Assembly (NCBI GenBank): GCA_041394705.1
Contig: JAWKHS010000003.1
Span: 372,001 to 436,000, forward strand
Reading direction: 5' to 3'
DNA length: 64,000 nt
From: Vicinamibacterales bacterium
GTDB lineage: Bacteria > Acidobacteriota > Vicinamibacteria > Vicinamibacterales > UBA2999
Notes under the pieces: model-generated
The model's input: the letters and a program-made list of their open reading frames with translations, nothing else
Told to the model about the DNA's origin: nothing
Databases searched by the model: none
Translations under genes and position numbers: made by a program
Shown: positions 25,666-33,377 of the stretch, piece after piece
Numbering within the stretch: position 1 is the first letter of the stretch
Layout of the letters: every line of letters starts with the position of its first letter

Positions 25666-26558
25666 CACCCGGGGATCCGGGATGGCGCAGCTCGCCCACC
25701 GTTCTGAAGAACGCGACCTGCCCGTATTGCGGTGACAGAGTCCCCGGCCGCGACAGCACCAAAGAGCACGTCATCGGAAGGCGCTTCGTGCCCCGCGGTG
25801 CGTTGGATGGGTCCTGGAACCTGATCCTCCGCGCGTGCCAACGCTGCAATCGGAGGAAGGCTGCACTTGAGGATCGGGTGTCAGCCTGCTCGATGCAACC
25901 GCCGCTCGTCGGGGCAACGGACGAGCGCGACAACAGGCTAAGGCGCGAGGCCGCCAGAAAGCAGCGTGGAACTTCTGGTCCCCGCATGGACCGCGGGCTT
26001 CAACGCTTCAGTATTGGTGGCCAGATGATGCCTGGAGTCAGTGTCCGCTTCGACATCGGGGCGCCACCGTCGCCGGGCAACCCCGATATGCGGCTGCTCG
26101 CATGGTGTCACGTGTCGGCTCTCTTCTACATGATTACCTACCAGCCGACAAGGAGTCTCGGCGGCTTCATGCCTGGCGCATTCCATCCCGTTCAGTCCGC
26201 TTCTCGGTCTGACTGGGGCAACGAGCGGCTCCGGGTGTTTGCCGGTTCAATCTCCCAGTGGCCGTACCGACTATGGGTGGACGCGGCCAGTGGTTATTTC
26301 AAAGCGCTCATCAGGCGAGACCCTAACGCAGACTGCTGGGCGTGGGCCGTGGAGTGGAACACGAACTACCGGGTAGCGGGCTTCTTCGGCGAATCGTCGC
26401 GCATCGACCAAATTGTCGCGACGCTGCCGCAGCTTAGCGAGTCGATCGTCGGCCAGGCCGAGGACAGCGAATTGCGTGTCCGCGTAGAGCGACCGATCGA
26501 GCCTCAGGACGACTCGCTGTTCGACCGTCCGGTCATGAGTGCGTCAGCCGCAGGGTGA
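25662..26558 (+). CDS. HNH-like endonuclease domain protein
   Basis: 298 residues. 'ATCPYCGDRVPGRDSTKEHV' and 'RACQRCNRRKAALED' form a zinc-knuckle HNH motif (CxxC, EHV, CxxC) at residues ~18-70. The remaining ~220 residues have no known domain. The gene overlaps the HigA stop by 4 nt and so is part of the toxin-antitoxin operon, perhaps as a defence effector. The length and C-terminal region suggest a substrate-binding module (inference). Confidence 0.7.
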   Translation: MTPGDPGWRSSPTVLKNATCPYCGDRVPGRDSTKEHVIGRRFVPRGALDGSWNLILRACQRCNRRKAALEDRVSACSMQPPLVGATDERDNRLRREAARKQRGTSGPRMDRGLQRFSIGGQMMPGVSVRFDIGAPPSPGNPDMRLLAWCHVSALFYMITYQPTRSLGGFMPGAFHPVQSASRSDWGNERLRVFAGSISQWPYRLWVDAASGYFKALIRRDPNADCWAWAVEWNTNYRVAGFFGESSRIDQIVATLPQLSESIVGQAEDSELRVRVERPIEPQDDSLFDRPVMSASAAG

Positions 26559-26588
26559 AGCGAGAAGGCGCCACGCTGGAGGTATCCC

Positions 26589-27038
26589 GTGACAACGACG
26601 CCACCCACGTCATCGATGAAAGAGTGGAGCCTGTTTTCGGATCAGGCGCCGCATCGAGGCAGGGCCACGTTTCGTGTCGGCCAGGACAACTACGCTGGCG
26701 AGGCAGAGTTCTTCGCCCCAGCGGATGGCCCCGCCATTCTGGAAGTACGCGGTCTCGACGGCGGGCCTTCCCAGGATTTCGCCGCAGAGCTCCTCATGGT
26801 GGGCCAGAGTGCCTTGGGCGCGTTTCGGCTTGAGTGCAGGCAGCTCTACGTCACGCCTCAGACCAGGCGAGCGTCGTCACGCAGCGCGGGCTGTCTTGTC
26901 GCGCCGATCAATGGGCCCGTGCGCATCCTATACGGCGACGCCCCAAGGCTACCGGTGACCATCAAGGTTGCACTCAACAACTTCAACTACAGGTATGGCG
27001 ATCCAGTCGGAGCAACTCCGCCACATCGTCCAGACTGA
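26589..27038 (+). CDS. Hypothetical protein, C-terminus altered by a recombination junction
   Basis: 149 residues from a GTG with GGAGGT 5 nt upstream. The beta-rich body ('GRATFRVGQDNYAGEAEFFA', 'LMVGQSALGAFRLECRQLYV') is unrecognised. The last residues after 'NNFNYRYG' ('DPVGATPPHRPD') are encoded by the antisense of the MerR gene, so the native end was lost where the two sequences were joined near 26990. It follows the HNH gene with a 30-nt gap. Confidence 0.55.
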   Translation: MTTTPPTSSMKEWSLFSDQAPHRGRATFRVGQDNYAGEAEFFAPADGPAILEVRGLDGGPSQDFAAELLMVGQSALGAFRLECRQLYVTPQTRRASSRSAGCLVAPINGPVRILYGDAPRLPVTIKVALNNFNYRYGDPVGATPPHRPD

Positions 27039-27225
27039 ATCCCCACCCTTGAGCCGCCTTGATGAACCGGATGCGTTCAATGGCGTCGCGCGAGTAGATC
27101 CGCGGTCCGCGCGCCGGCCGCGGCGGAGCTGGGACGAGCCCTCGGCGCTGGTAGAACCTGATTGTCTCAACGCCGACGCCGGCTTCAGCGGCGAGCGCTC
27201 CAACCGAGATCGTGGGGTGGGCCAT
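26983..27225 (-). pseudogene. Truncated MerR-family regulator
   Basis: 80 residues. The winged helix-turn-helix is intact ('ISVGALAAEAGVGVETIRFY', 'RIYSRDAIERIRFIKAAQGW', 'GFSLDDVAELL'). The protein stops at 'LRLDRHTCS', where the first metal-binding Cys of MerR would be. The dimerisation helix and the other ligands are gone, and reading past the stop meets further stops and no MerR homology. The truncation coincides with the altered end of the neighbouring gene. Its operator (27231-27262) is intact. Confidence 0.8.
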
Positions 27226-27230
27226 GAGGC

Positions 27231-27262
27231 TTGACTCCGTACCTAGGTACGGCCCGTAAGCT
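27231..27262 (+). promoter_or_regulatory. MerR-type promoter and operator
   Basis: TTGACT (27231-27236) and TAAGCT (27257-27262) are 20 bp apart, the over-long spacing typical of MerR-activated promoters. The spacer holds the perfect palindrome CCGTACCTAGGTACGG (27237-27252). The -10 box ends 6 nt before the ATG at 27269, so the transcript is leaderless. Confidence 0.8.
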
Positions 27263-27268
27263 TACCCG

Positions 27269-27688
27269 ATGGCCAACAACTCGCCGCTCGCATGTGTCTC
27301 GGTCGGAGCCGTGGCGCTGTTGCTGCTGGCCGCCGGCACCGTAGCCGCCGGGCAGGAGCCACGGACGCCTTCCGGCCCCCTCGTGTTCCTGACCAGGGAA
27401 GGGTGCGTCAACACGGCGACGATGCGAGCCAGGCTGGACGCGGCCATCGACCGGCTCGGCGCGCCGACGGCGTACGCCGTCATCGACGCCGATACGCTTG
27501 CTGACGGTGATGTGAGACGTGGCTACGGCACGCCGACGGTGCTGTACGACAACCGGGACCTGTTCGGCCTGCCCGAGCCGACGCCGCCGCTCCCAGCGCC
27601 GACGTGACGGCTCTATCCGGGCGGAGTTCCGTCCACGGATGCGATCGAGAAGGCCCTTCGCCGTGCCATCGGACGCCGACAGGGGTGA
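27269..27688 (+). CDS. Putative exported selenoprotein, thioredoxin-like (Sec113, in-frame TGA)
   Basis: 139 residues if the TGA at 27605-27607 is read as selenocysteine; a conventional call stops there at 112. A signal peptide (~1-28) is followed by a thioredoxin-like core: 'LVFLTREGCVNT' (Cys46), 'AVIDADTLADGD' and the cis-Pro loop 'GYGTPTVL'. After the TGA the same frame continues 'RLYPGGVPSTDAIEKAL' to TGA at 27686. The paralogue at 37293 has the same TGA and 12 of the next 13 residues, and four of the five base changes between them there are synonymous. Transcribed from a MerR-type promoter. Likely an exported metal- or thiol-handling redox protein. No Sec genes lie in the window. Confidence 0.72.
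27619..27634 (+). promoter_or_regulatory. SECIS-like hairpin downstream of the in-frame TGA (copy 1)
   Basis: GGGCGG-AGUU-CCGUCC: a 6-bp stem (one G-U pair) with a 4-nt loop that starts 18 nt after the UGA and has G at its second position. This fits the bacterial SECIS consensus for distance and loop G. The identical hairpin occurs at 37625-37640. The bases also encode the conserved Gly-Gly-Val-Pro-Ser. Confidence 0.55.
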
Positions 27689-27690
27689 GG

Positions 27691-28113
27691 TCAGCCTGCA
27701 CGCACCAGCGTGCCAGACAGCTGCGTGCCCGGCGCTACCGTATTGAACACCGTGCCGTACTTCTTCACGTTCGCGTGCAGCAACTCGAGCCGGTGGTCGG
27801 ATTCGTCCGTGTCGACGCGGATCTCGTAGTCGATCCGCGCCATGTGCGGCGGTGCGTCGTGCCGGATACCCTGGACCCGCACGTCGACGCCGCGCAACTC
27901 GAACTTCAGCATCGGCGCCACCCGTTCGATGCCCTTCAGCATGCACGCCGCGAGCGCCGCCAGGAGCAGTTCCGCAGGGTTGAAGGCATCGTCTCGTCCG
28001 GCCAGATCCGTATCGAGCGCTAGCGAGGCCCGCTTGCACGATGCCTCGCTGCCGTGCGCGTCGATGCGTCGCGCGGAGACCTGGTAGGTGAGCGGCGTGC
28101 CTGTAGCGCTCAT
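27691..28113 (-). CDS. OsmC-family peroxiredoxin-like protein
   Basis: 140 residues. 'FNPAELLLAALAACMLKGIE' contains the conserved Cys of the OsmC/Ohr family (~residue 57). The second active-site cysteine is not obvious, which is usual for the YhfA-like branch. It is the last gene of the minus-strand ars/redox operon; its ATG overlaps the stop of the upstream thioredoxin-like gene (ATGA). Probable role: thiol or peroxide stress linked to metalloid exposure. Confidence 0.85.
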   Translation of the reverse strand: MSATGTPLTYQVSARRIDAHGSEASCKRASLALDTDLAGRDDAFNPAELLLAALAACMLKGIERVAPMLKFELRGVDVRVQGIRHDAPPHMARIDYEIRVDTDESDHRLELLHANVKKYGTVFNTVAPGTQLSGTLVRAG

Positions 28114-28358
28114 GGTGTGGCGACGGTGCGGAACCAGCCCTCGACCTTCTCCCGCGACGGCACGCCGCCGGCATGCACCAGCTGGCCGTTCACCACTACG
28201 CCAGGCGTCCGCATCACGCCGTACGTGACGAACTGCTGTGGGTCTTCGACCTTCTCGACCACGATCGGTACGCCGGCATCGCGCGCCACGGCCTCGACGA
28301 GCGCCTGGGTGTTGCGGCAGTTCGCGCACCCGATTCCCAGCACCTTTACTTCAGTCAC
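28110..28358 (-). CDS. Small thioredoxin-like 'redox-active disulfide' protein
   Basis: 82 residues. 'TEVKVLGIGCANCRNTQALV' bears a CxxC at ~10-13, and 'RTPGVVVNGQLVHAGGVPSR' is the cis-Pro region of the TIGR00412/Thioredoxin_3 family. The GTG at 28358 is chosen because AAGGAG lies 7 nt upstream. Such proteins usually accompany DUF318-type permeases, as here. Likely a cytoplasmic dithiol carrier for the permease or for ArsC (inference). Confidence 0.88.
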   Translation of the reverse strand: MTEVKVLGIGCANCRNTQALVEAVARDAGVPIVVEKVEDPQQFVTYGVMRTPGVVVNGQLVHAGGVPSREKVEGWFRTVATP

Positions 28359-28372
28359 GATGAATCTCCTTG

Positions 28373-29416
28373 TCACAGCACGGCGTTGAACACGTAGCCC
28401 ACGAGCAGAATGCCCGCGGCCACCACGCCGACGAAGGTGGCGATGAGGGGCGTCTTGAGCACTTTCCTCAAGATGACCAGCTCAGGTAGCGAGAGCGCGA
28501 TGACGCTCATCATGAACGCCAGCACCGTGCCGAGCGCTGCGCCCTTGGCCAGCAAGGCCTGCACCACCGGGATGACACCGGCGGCGTTGCTGTACATCGG
28601 CACGCCGACGAGGACGGCCAGCGGCACGCTCCACCACGCGTCGTCCCCCATGATGCCCGCCATGAAGTCTTCTGGCACGTAGCCGTGGATGACCGCGCCG
28701 ACGGCGATGCCGCCGACGACGTATGGCCACACCCGGCCGACGACGTCGCGCACGGACTCGACCGCGGACGCCATGCGGTCGGCGAAGGTCAGGCTCGAGT
28801 CATCCGTCGAGGCATCGATCCGTGGGATGGTGCGCACCCAGTCCTGCAGGTGCCGTTCCATGCGCAGGCGGCCGATGACCCAGCCCGCCACGATCGCCAC
28901 CAGCAGACCCAGCGACAGATAGAGCGCGGCGATCCGCCATCCGAACAGCCCGAACAACAGCGTCAGCGCCACCTCGTTCACCATCGGTGCCGCGATCAGG
29001 AACGACAGGGTGACGCCGAGCGGCACGCCCGCCTGGACGAAGCCGATGAAGAGTGGCACGGCCGAGCAGGAACAGAACGGCGTGACGATGCCCAGGCCGG
29101 CCGCCATGACATTGGCCACGCCTTCCCTGCGTCCCGCCAGCAGCGCACGGGTGTGTTCAGCCGTGAACCACGTGTTCACGATCCCCATCACGAAGACGAC
29201 GCCGGTGAGGAGGAGGAGTACCTTCGGCGTGTCGTAGAGGAAGAACTGCAGGGCGCCACCCAGATGGCTGGCGCGGTCCACTGGCAGGGCTGCCACCAGG
29301 GCTTCGGATGCCGGGATCAGCGCCCAGTAGAGGGCCACCCAGGACACCGCCGCGAGGGCCAGGAAGGCTCTGGGGTGGGTGTCAGGCCACTTGCGGCTCA
29401 ACGCGATGACGTGCAT
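28373..29416 (-). CDS. DUF318/PF03773 permease (ArsP-like)
   Basis: 347 residues and 8-10 membrane helices. 'TPFCSCSAVPLFIGFVQAGV' is the family signature with its C-x-C motif, 'IAAPMVNEVALTLLFG' follows, and 'VPMYSNAAGVIPVVQALL' belongs to the second repeat. ArsP members export organoarsenicals, but other members have unknown substrates, so arsenic specificity is inferred from the ars context. It sits between a sigma factor and the small thioredoxin-like gene on one strand. Confidence 0.85.
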   Translation of the reverse strand: MHVIALSRKWPDTHPRAFLALAAVSWVALYWALIPASEALVAALPVDRASHLGGALQFFLYDTPKVLLLLTGVVFVMGIVNTWFTAEHTRALLAGRREGVANVMAAGLGIVTPFCSCSAVPLFIGFVQAGVPLGVTLSFLIAAPMVNEVALTLLFGLFGWRIAALYLSLGLLVAIVAGWVIGRLRMERHLQDWVRTIPRIDASTDDSSLTFADRMASAVESVRDVVGRVWPYVVGGIAVGAVIHGYVPEDFMAGIMGDDAWWSVPLAVLVGVPMYSNAAGVIPVVQALLAKGAALGTVLAFMMSVIALSLPELVILRKVLKTPLIATFVGVVAAGILLVGYVFNAVL

Positions 29417-29497
29417 GGTCGAATCCTTCGCTCCACCGCGGCGCCGGTGGCGTCTACGGGGAGGACGAATGACCTCCCGAAAGGATGCAGGGCCCCG

Positions 29498-30055
29498 TCA
29501 CTCGCCCTGGCCGAAGGGGCCGTGGCAACAGACCTGGCCGGTGGGACCAAAGCGCACCCCGGCCTGTGCCACCAGGAGTCGTCGCAGTCGGCTGCGGGCC
29601 CGCAGAATCCGCGACTTGACCGCCGGCAGCGTGAGCTGGTGGGCCGTTGCGTAGGCGGCCTGGGTCTGACCTTCGAGATCGCAGCGGACGATCACATCTC
29701 TATCGTCCGGATCCAAGGCGGCGAGCGCCGCCGCCAGGCCCGTCGCGAGAGCGTCGACGGGTGTGCCGGCGGCCTCAGGCTGCGCCAGTGTGTCCTCGGC
29801 CAGTACCGTCGTCTTGCTGAGCCGGTGATGGTCGATGACGGCGTGCCTGGCCACCTGATACAGCCACGCCCGCGGCGACTCGAGCCGGCAGAAGTGTCCG
29901 CCCTCCCGCAGGGCCTTCACGAAAACGTCCTGCAGAATGTCGTCTGCCAGCGCAGCGTCGCGCAGACGGCTGAGCAACCACCGACGAAGCTCCGCCTCGT
30001 GCGTCTCCCAGGCGTCCAGCACACACGGGAAGGGCGACGTATGGCCGGTGGTCAC
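29498..30055 (-). CDS. ECF sigma factor, SigZ-like
   Basis: 185 residues. Region 2 has 'LRDAALADDILQDVFVKALR' and 'RAWLYQVARHAVIDHHR'; region 4 has 'VIVRCDLEGQTQAAYATAHQ' then 'LTLPAVKSRILRARSRLRRL'. The tail ends 'GQVCCHGPFGQGE', a Cys pair that could sense metalloid or redox state. The GTG at 30055 overlaps the arsC stop (GTGA), so it is coupled to arsC. No anti-sigma gene was found. A second sigma with a CC motif lies at 35374. Confidence 0.85.
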   Translation of the reverse strand: MTTGHTSPFPCVLDAWETHEAELRRWLLSRLRDAALADDILQDVFVKALREGGHFCRLESPRAWLYQVARHAVIDHHRLSKTTVLAEDTLAQPEAAGTPVDALATGLAAALAALDPDDRDVIVRCDLEGQTQAAYATAHQLTLPAVKSRILRARSRLRRLLVAQAGVRFGPTGQVCCHGPFGQGE

Positions 30056-30453
30056 CGCGCCCAGCCTCGCGCTGCGAGAAACGCGGTGACACGACGGTGA
30101 ATCTCGTCGCGAATGGCCCGAACCTCCGTCGGCGGGCGGCCCTTGGGATCCGGCAGCGGCCAGTCGTCGCGGACCACACCGGGGAGCACGGGACACCGAT
30201 CGCCGCACCCCATCGTGATGAGCCACTGCGCACCAGCCGCGAGCTCCGGGGTGAGGCGTTGCGGCGCCGCGCTCGACAGGTCGAGGCCGAGTTCGGCCAT
30301 GACCTGAATCACTTCGGGGTACACCGCGGCTCCGGGATTCGTGCCTGCCGAGATGGCTCGGGCTGCGCCCGATCGGACGTCCCGGTTGAACAGCGCCGCT
30401 GCCATCTGAGATCGGCCGGCGTTGTGAACGCATGCAAAGACCACGAGGGGCAT
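30052..30453 (-). CDS. arsC: Arsenate reductase, thioredoxin-coupled type
   Basis: 133 residues of the low-molecular-weight phosphatase fold. 'FACVHNAGRS' is the P-loop CX5R (Cys8, Arg14), 'TMGCGDRCP' gives the relay cysteines Cys83 and Cys87, and 'DDWPLPDPKG' holds the acid-base Asp. It reduces arsenate to arsenite in the cytoplasm, recycled by thioredoxin, for extrusion by the adjacent Acr3. The ATG directly abuts the acr3 stop codon. Confidence 0.95.
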   Translation of the reverse strand: MPLVVFACVHNAGRSQMAAALFNRDVRSGAARAISAGTNPGAAVYPEVIQVMAELGLDLSSAAPQRLTPELAAGAQWLITMGCGDRCPVLPGVVRDDWPLPDPKGRPPTEVRAIRDEIHRRVTAFLAARGWAR

Positions 30454-31542
30454 CTACGCAGCCTCCCGTGGTGCCGGAAACCAATGCCGTGTGCGGTTGC
30501 ACACCGCACAGACCGACAACATGACTGGCACTTCGATCAGCACGCCGACGACGGTGGCCAGGGCCGCCCCCGACTCGGGGCCGAAGAGCGCGATCGCCGT
30601 GGCCACCGCCAACTCGAAGAAGTTGCTCGCCCCGATGAGGGCCCCCGGCGCGGCGACGCCGTACTCGACGCCGAACAAGCGCATCAACCCGTAGGTCAGC
30701 GACGAGTTGAAGTAGACCTGCACCAGAATCGGCACCGCGATGAGCCCCACGTGCAGCGGCTTGCTGGTGATGTTGTCCGCCTGGAACGCGAAGATCAGCA
30801 CCAGCGTGGCCAGCAGGGCCAGCATGCTGATGGGCGCGAAGCGCGGCAGGATGTCCCGCTCGAATCGCTCCCGGCCGCCGCCCGCCACCAGCCACCGGCG
30901 GAGCAGGATGCCCGCGGCCAGCGGGATGACGATGAACACGACGACCGAGTAGAGCAGCACCTGGAACGGCACGTTCAGCGACGAGGCGCCGCTGACGAGC
31001 AGGCGCACGATCGGGGCGAACAGCACCGGCATGATCAGGTCGTTCACGGAGACCTGCACCAGCGTGTACGCGGGATCGCCGTCGGTGAGGTAGCTCCAGA
31101 CGAACACCATCGCGGTGCACGGGGCCGCCGCGAGGATGATGGTGCCCGCGATGTACTGATCCGCATCGGCGGCCGAGATCCACGGACTGAACAGCAGCCG
31201 GAAGAAGAACCAGCCGAACAGCGCCATCGAGAAGGGCTTGACCAGCCAGTTCACGAAGAGGGTGATGAACAGGCCGCGGGGACGCCGGCCGATGTCGCGA
31301 ATCGACGCGAAGTCGACCTTCATCATCATCGGCGTGATCATCAGCCAGATGAGCACGGCGATCGGCACGTTGATCTGGCTGCCCTGGCCGAACTCGAGTC
31401 GCCGCAGACCGTCGGTGATGCCGGGCACCGCCTTGCCAATCGCGATGCCGACGAGCATGCAGATGCCGACCCAGAGGCTGAGGTAGCGTTCGAAGGGATT
31501 GAGCCGCTTGGTCGTCGTTGCGGCCGCGTCTGTCGGTGTCAT
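30454..31542 (-). CDS. acr3: Acr3-family arsenite efflux permease
   Basis: 362 residues, ten predicted membrane helices. 'IAGTIILAAAPCTAMVFVWS' carries the conserved catalytic Cys of Acr3, and 'APGALIGASNFFELAVATAI' the conserved helix-9 segment. It exports arsenite using the proton motive force. It lies between an arsD-like gene and arsC in the minus-strand operon. Confidence 0.95.
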   Translation of the reverse strand: MTPTDAAATTTKRLNPFERYLSLWVGICMLVGIAIGKAVPGITDGLRRLEFGQGSQINVPIAVLIWLMITPMMMKVDFASIRDIGRRPRGLFITLFVNWLVKPFSMALFGWFFFRLLFSPWISAADADQYIAGTIILAAAPCTAMVFVWSYLTDGDPAYTLVQVSVNDLIMPVLFAPIVRLLVSGASSLNVPFQVLLYSVVVFIVIPLAAGILLRRWLVAGGGRERFERDILPRFAPISMLALLATLVLIFAFQADNITSKPLHVGLIAVPILVQVYFNSSLTYGLMRLFGVEYGVAAPGALIGASNFFELAVATAIALFGPESGAALATVVGVLIEVPVMLSVCAVCNRTRHWFPAPREAA

Positions 31543-31575
31543 CGGAGTTCCCCGGGGCCGCGCTGGCCGTCGCGT

Positions 31576-31854
31576 CTAGCGCGCTGCCGTGAGTTCCGCA
31601 CGTCGGGCCTCACCAATCGCGTGCACCCATTCCTGGTGCGAGGGGTAGCGGCCACGCCACCGCACCTCACCGTTGATGGTCACGACGGGCAGCGGACCGT
31701 TCTCGGTAGCGTTGGGCGTGACGCGGTCGACGGCGACGCCGCTGAGCTCGAGGGCGTCCAGTTCCGCTTCGAACGCCTCGAACGTCCAATCGTGCACCGG
31801 CCCACAGACCCCGATCAGTGTTGGCGGCTGGCGGCGAAGGATTGAGACGTGCAT
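31576..31854 (-). CDS. ArsD-like protein lacking the N-terminal vicinal cysteines
   Basis: 92 residues. '[20 protein letters not shown]', '[12 protein letters not shown]' and 'GRYPSHQEW' follow the ArsD plan (GVCGP, FxxxLDxL, GVxVxR, GRYPSxxE). The usual CCST before GVCGP reads 'QPPTLI' and a stretch between 'RVTPN' and '[10 protein letters not shown]' is shortened, so only one of the three arsenite-binding cysteines remains. It cannot be a classic ArsA metallochaperone, and no arsA is present. Start ATG 31854 with GGAGGA upstream. First gene of the minus-strand operon. Confidence 0.7.
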   Translation of the reverse strand: MHVSILRRQPPTLIGVCGPVHDWTFEAFEAELDALELSGVAVDRVTPNATENGPLPVVTINGEVRWRGRYPSHQEWVHAIGEARRAELTAAR

Positions 31855-31880
31855 GGCACTCCTCCTTGAGGAGCGGCGCG

Positions 31881-31947
31881 TTCGTATGCGCCGAAACGAA
31901 TATAAATCCACGCTACGCCTGCGTGCTATATTTGTCAAATCGAATAT
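31881..31947. promoter_or_regulatory. Divergent ars promoter region with ArsR-type dyads
   Basis: ATATTTG-N6-CGAATAT (31928-31947) reaches the arsR start codon, and a second partial dyad, TTCGT-N10-ACGAA, lies at 31881-31900 toward the arsD-like gene. A TATATT box (31927-31932) is the likely arsR -10. The AT-rich dyads are of the kind ArsR binds to repress both strands. Confidence 0.65.
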
Positions 31948-32364
31948 ATGGCGACACCGCTGGTCGACCTCGAAACCGTGCTCAAGGTGCTCGGCGACCG
32001 CACCAGGCTGCGTATTCTGGGCCTGCTGCTGCAGGGCGAGATCTGCGTCTGCGACATCCACGAGACGCTCAAGGCCCCGCAGCCCAAGGTGTCGCGCCAC
32101 TTGGCGGTCCTGCGGAAGGCGGGCCTCGTCGAGACGCGGCGGCAGGGCCTGTGGGTGCAGTACCGACTCGCCGACCTCGCGAACCCGCAGCTGGCGGCGG
32201 TCGCCGACGCCGTGCGCCAGGCGCTGGCACAGATGGAGTCGGTGCAGCGCGACGCGGCGCGCCTGCAGCAACGCGGGAGCAGCTGCACGCCGGTGCCCCT
32301 GACCTTTGTTCGCGCGGGCACATCGGATGGGCCGATGCGCCGCCGCGCAACGCCTTCGACCTGA
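31948..32364 (+). CDS. arsR: ArsR-family arsenite-responsive repressor
   Basis: 138 residues. A winged helix-turn-helix ('[20 protein letters not shown]') with '[10 protein letters not shown]' at the start of the recognition helix: Cys33 and Cys35 are the classic As(III) site. The last ~25 residues extend past the usual length. It is divergently transcribed from arsD-acr3 and precedes gapdh-arsJ by 5 nt. Confidence 0.93.
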   Translation: MATPLVDLETVLKVLGDRTRLRILGLLLQGEICVCDIHETLKAPQPKVSRHLAVLRKAGLVETRRQGLWVQYRLADLANPQLAAVADAVRQALAQMESVQRDAARLQQRGSSCTPVPLTFVRAGTSDGPMRRRATPST

Positions 32365-32369
32365 CTCGC

Positions 32370-33377
32370 ATGACCACACGCATTGGGATCAACGGCTTCG
32401 GCCGGATGGGGCGACTTGCGCTCCGCGCAGGGTGGGGACGCCCCGATCTGGAGTTCGTCCACATCAATGAGATCGCCGGCGGACCCGAGACCGCCGCGCA
32501 CTTGCTGACGTTCGACTCCGTCCACGGGCGGTGGCCGCACGTGGTCGAGGCCAGGCCGGACGCCATCACGATCGACGACACCGCCGTTTCGTTCTCGAGC
32601 GCGAGCAAGGTCGGCGAGGGCCCGTGGGCCGAGCACCAGCTCGACATCGTGCTCGAATGCAGCGGCAAGTTCCGCACCGTCGAGTCGCTCGCCCCGTACT
32701 TCGCAGCGGGCGTGCGCACGGTGATCGTCGCCGCGCCCGTCAAGACCGGGGCGCTGAACATCGTGATGGGCGTCAACGACCATCTCTACGATCCCAGCGT
32801 CCATCGCCTGGTCACGGCCGCCTCCTGCACGACGAACTGCCTGGCGCCCGTCGTCAAGGTGGTGCATGAGGCGCTCGGCATCCGGCACGGCGTTATCACG
32901 ACCATTCACGACATCACCAACACGCAGACGGTGGTCGATGCGCCGCGCAAGGACCTGCGGCGAGCGCGCGCCAGCAGCCTGTCGCTCATTCCGACCAGCA
33001 CCGGCTCCGCCACCGCGATCGGACTCATCTACCCCGAGCTGCTCGGCAAGTTGAGCGGGCTCGCCGTTCGCGTGCCGCTGCTGAACGCCTCGCTGACCGA
33101 CTGCGTGTTCGAGGTCCAGCGACCGACCACCGTGGAGGAAGTCAACGCGGCGTTCGAGCAGGCCGCGGCCGGACCGCTGGCGGGCATTCTGGGCTACGAG
33201 ACACGTCCGCTGGTCTCGGTCGATTTCAAGGACGACCCACGGTCGTCGATCGTGGACGCCGGATCGACCATGGTCGTCGACGGCACCTGCGTGAAGGTGC
33301 TCGCCTGGTACGACAACGAAATCGGCTACGTGAACCGCATGGTCGAACTCGCGCAGAAAGTGGGCGCGACCCGGTGA
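32370..33377 (+). CDS. ArsJ-associated glyceraldehyde-3-phosphate dehydrogenase
   Basis: 335 residues. The NAD fold begins '[13 protein letters not shown]', the catalytic '[10 protein letters not shown]' has Cys153 with His180 in '[10 protein letters not shown]'. In ars operons this enzyme acts on arsenate and glyceraldehyde-3-phosphate to give 1-arseno-3-phosphoglycerate, which ArsJ exports. The next gene is arsJ with a 4-nt overlap (GTGA), strong evidence for the resistance role rather than glycolysis. Confidence 0.93.
   Translation: MTTRIGINGFGRMGRLALRAGWGRPDLEFVHINEIAGGPETAAHLLTFDSVHGRWPHVVEARPDAITIDDTAVSFSSASKVGEGPWAEHQLDIVLECSGKFRTVESLAPYFAAGVRTVIVAAPVKTGALNIVMGVNDHLYDPSVHRLVTAASCTTNCLAPVVKVVHEALGIRHGVITTIHDITNTQTVVDAPRKDLRRARASSLSLIPTSTGSATAIGLIYPELLGKLSGLAVRVPLLNASLTDCVFEVQRPTTVEEVNAAFEQAAAGPLAGILGYETRPLVSVDFKDDPRSSIVDAGSTMVVDGTCVKVLAWYDNEIGYVNRMVELAQKVGATR

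Noticed and set aside
26983..26985. TGA at the end of the truncated MerR as another selenocysteine codon
   Set aside because: Reading on gives more stops within 12 codons and no MerR-like sequence, unlike the two thioredoxin-like genes.
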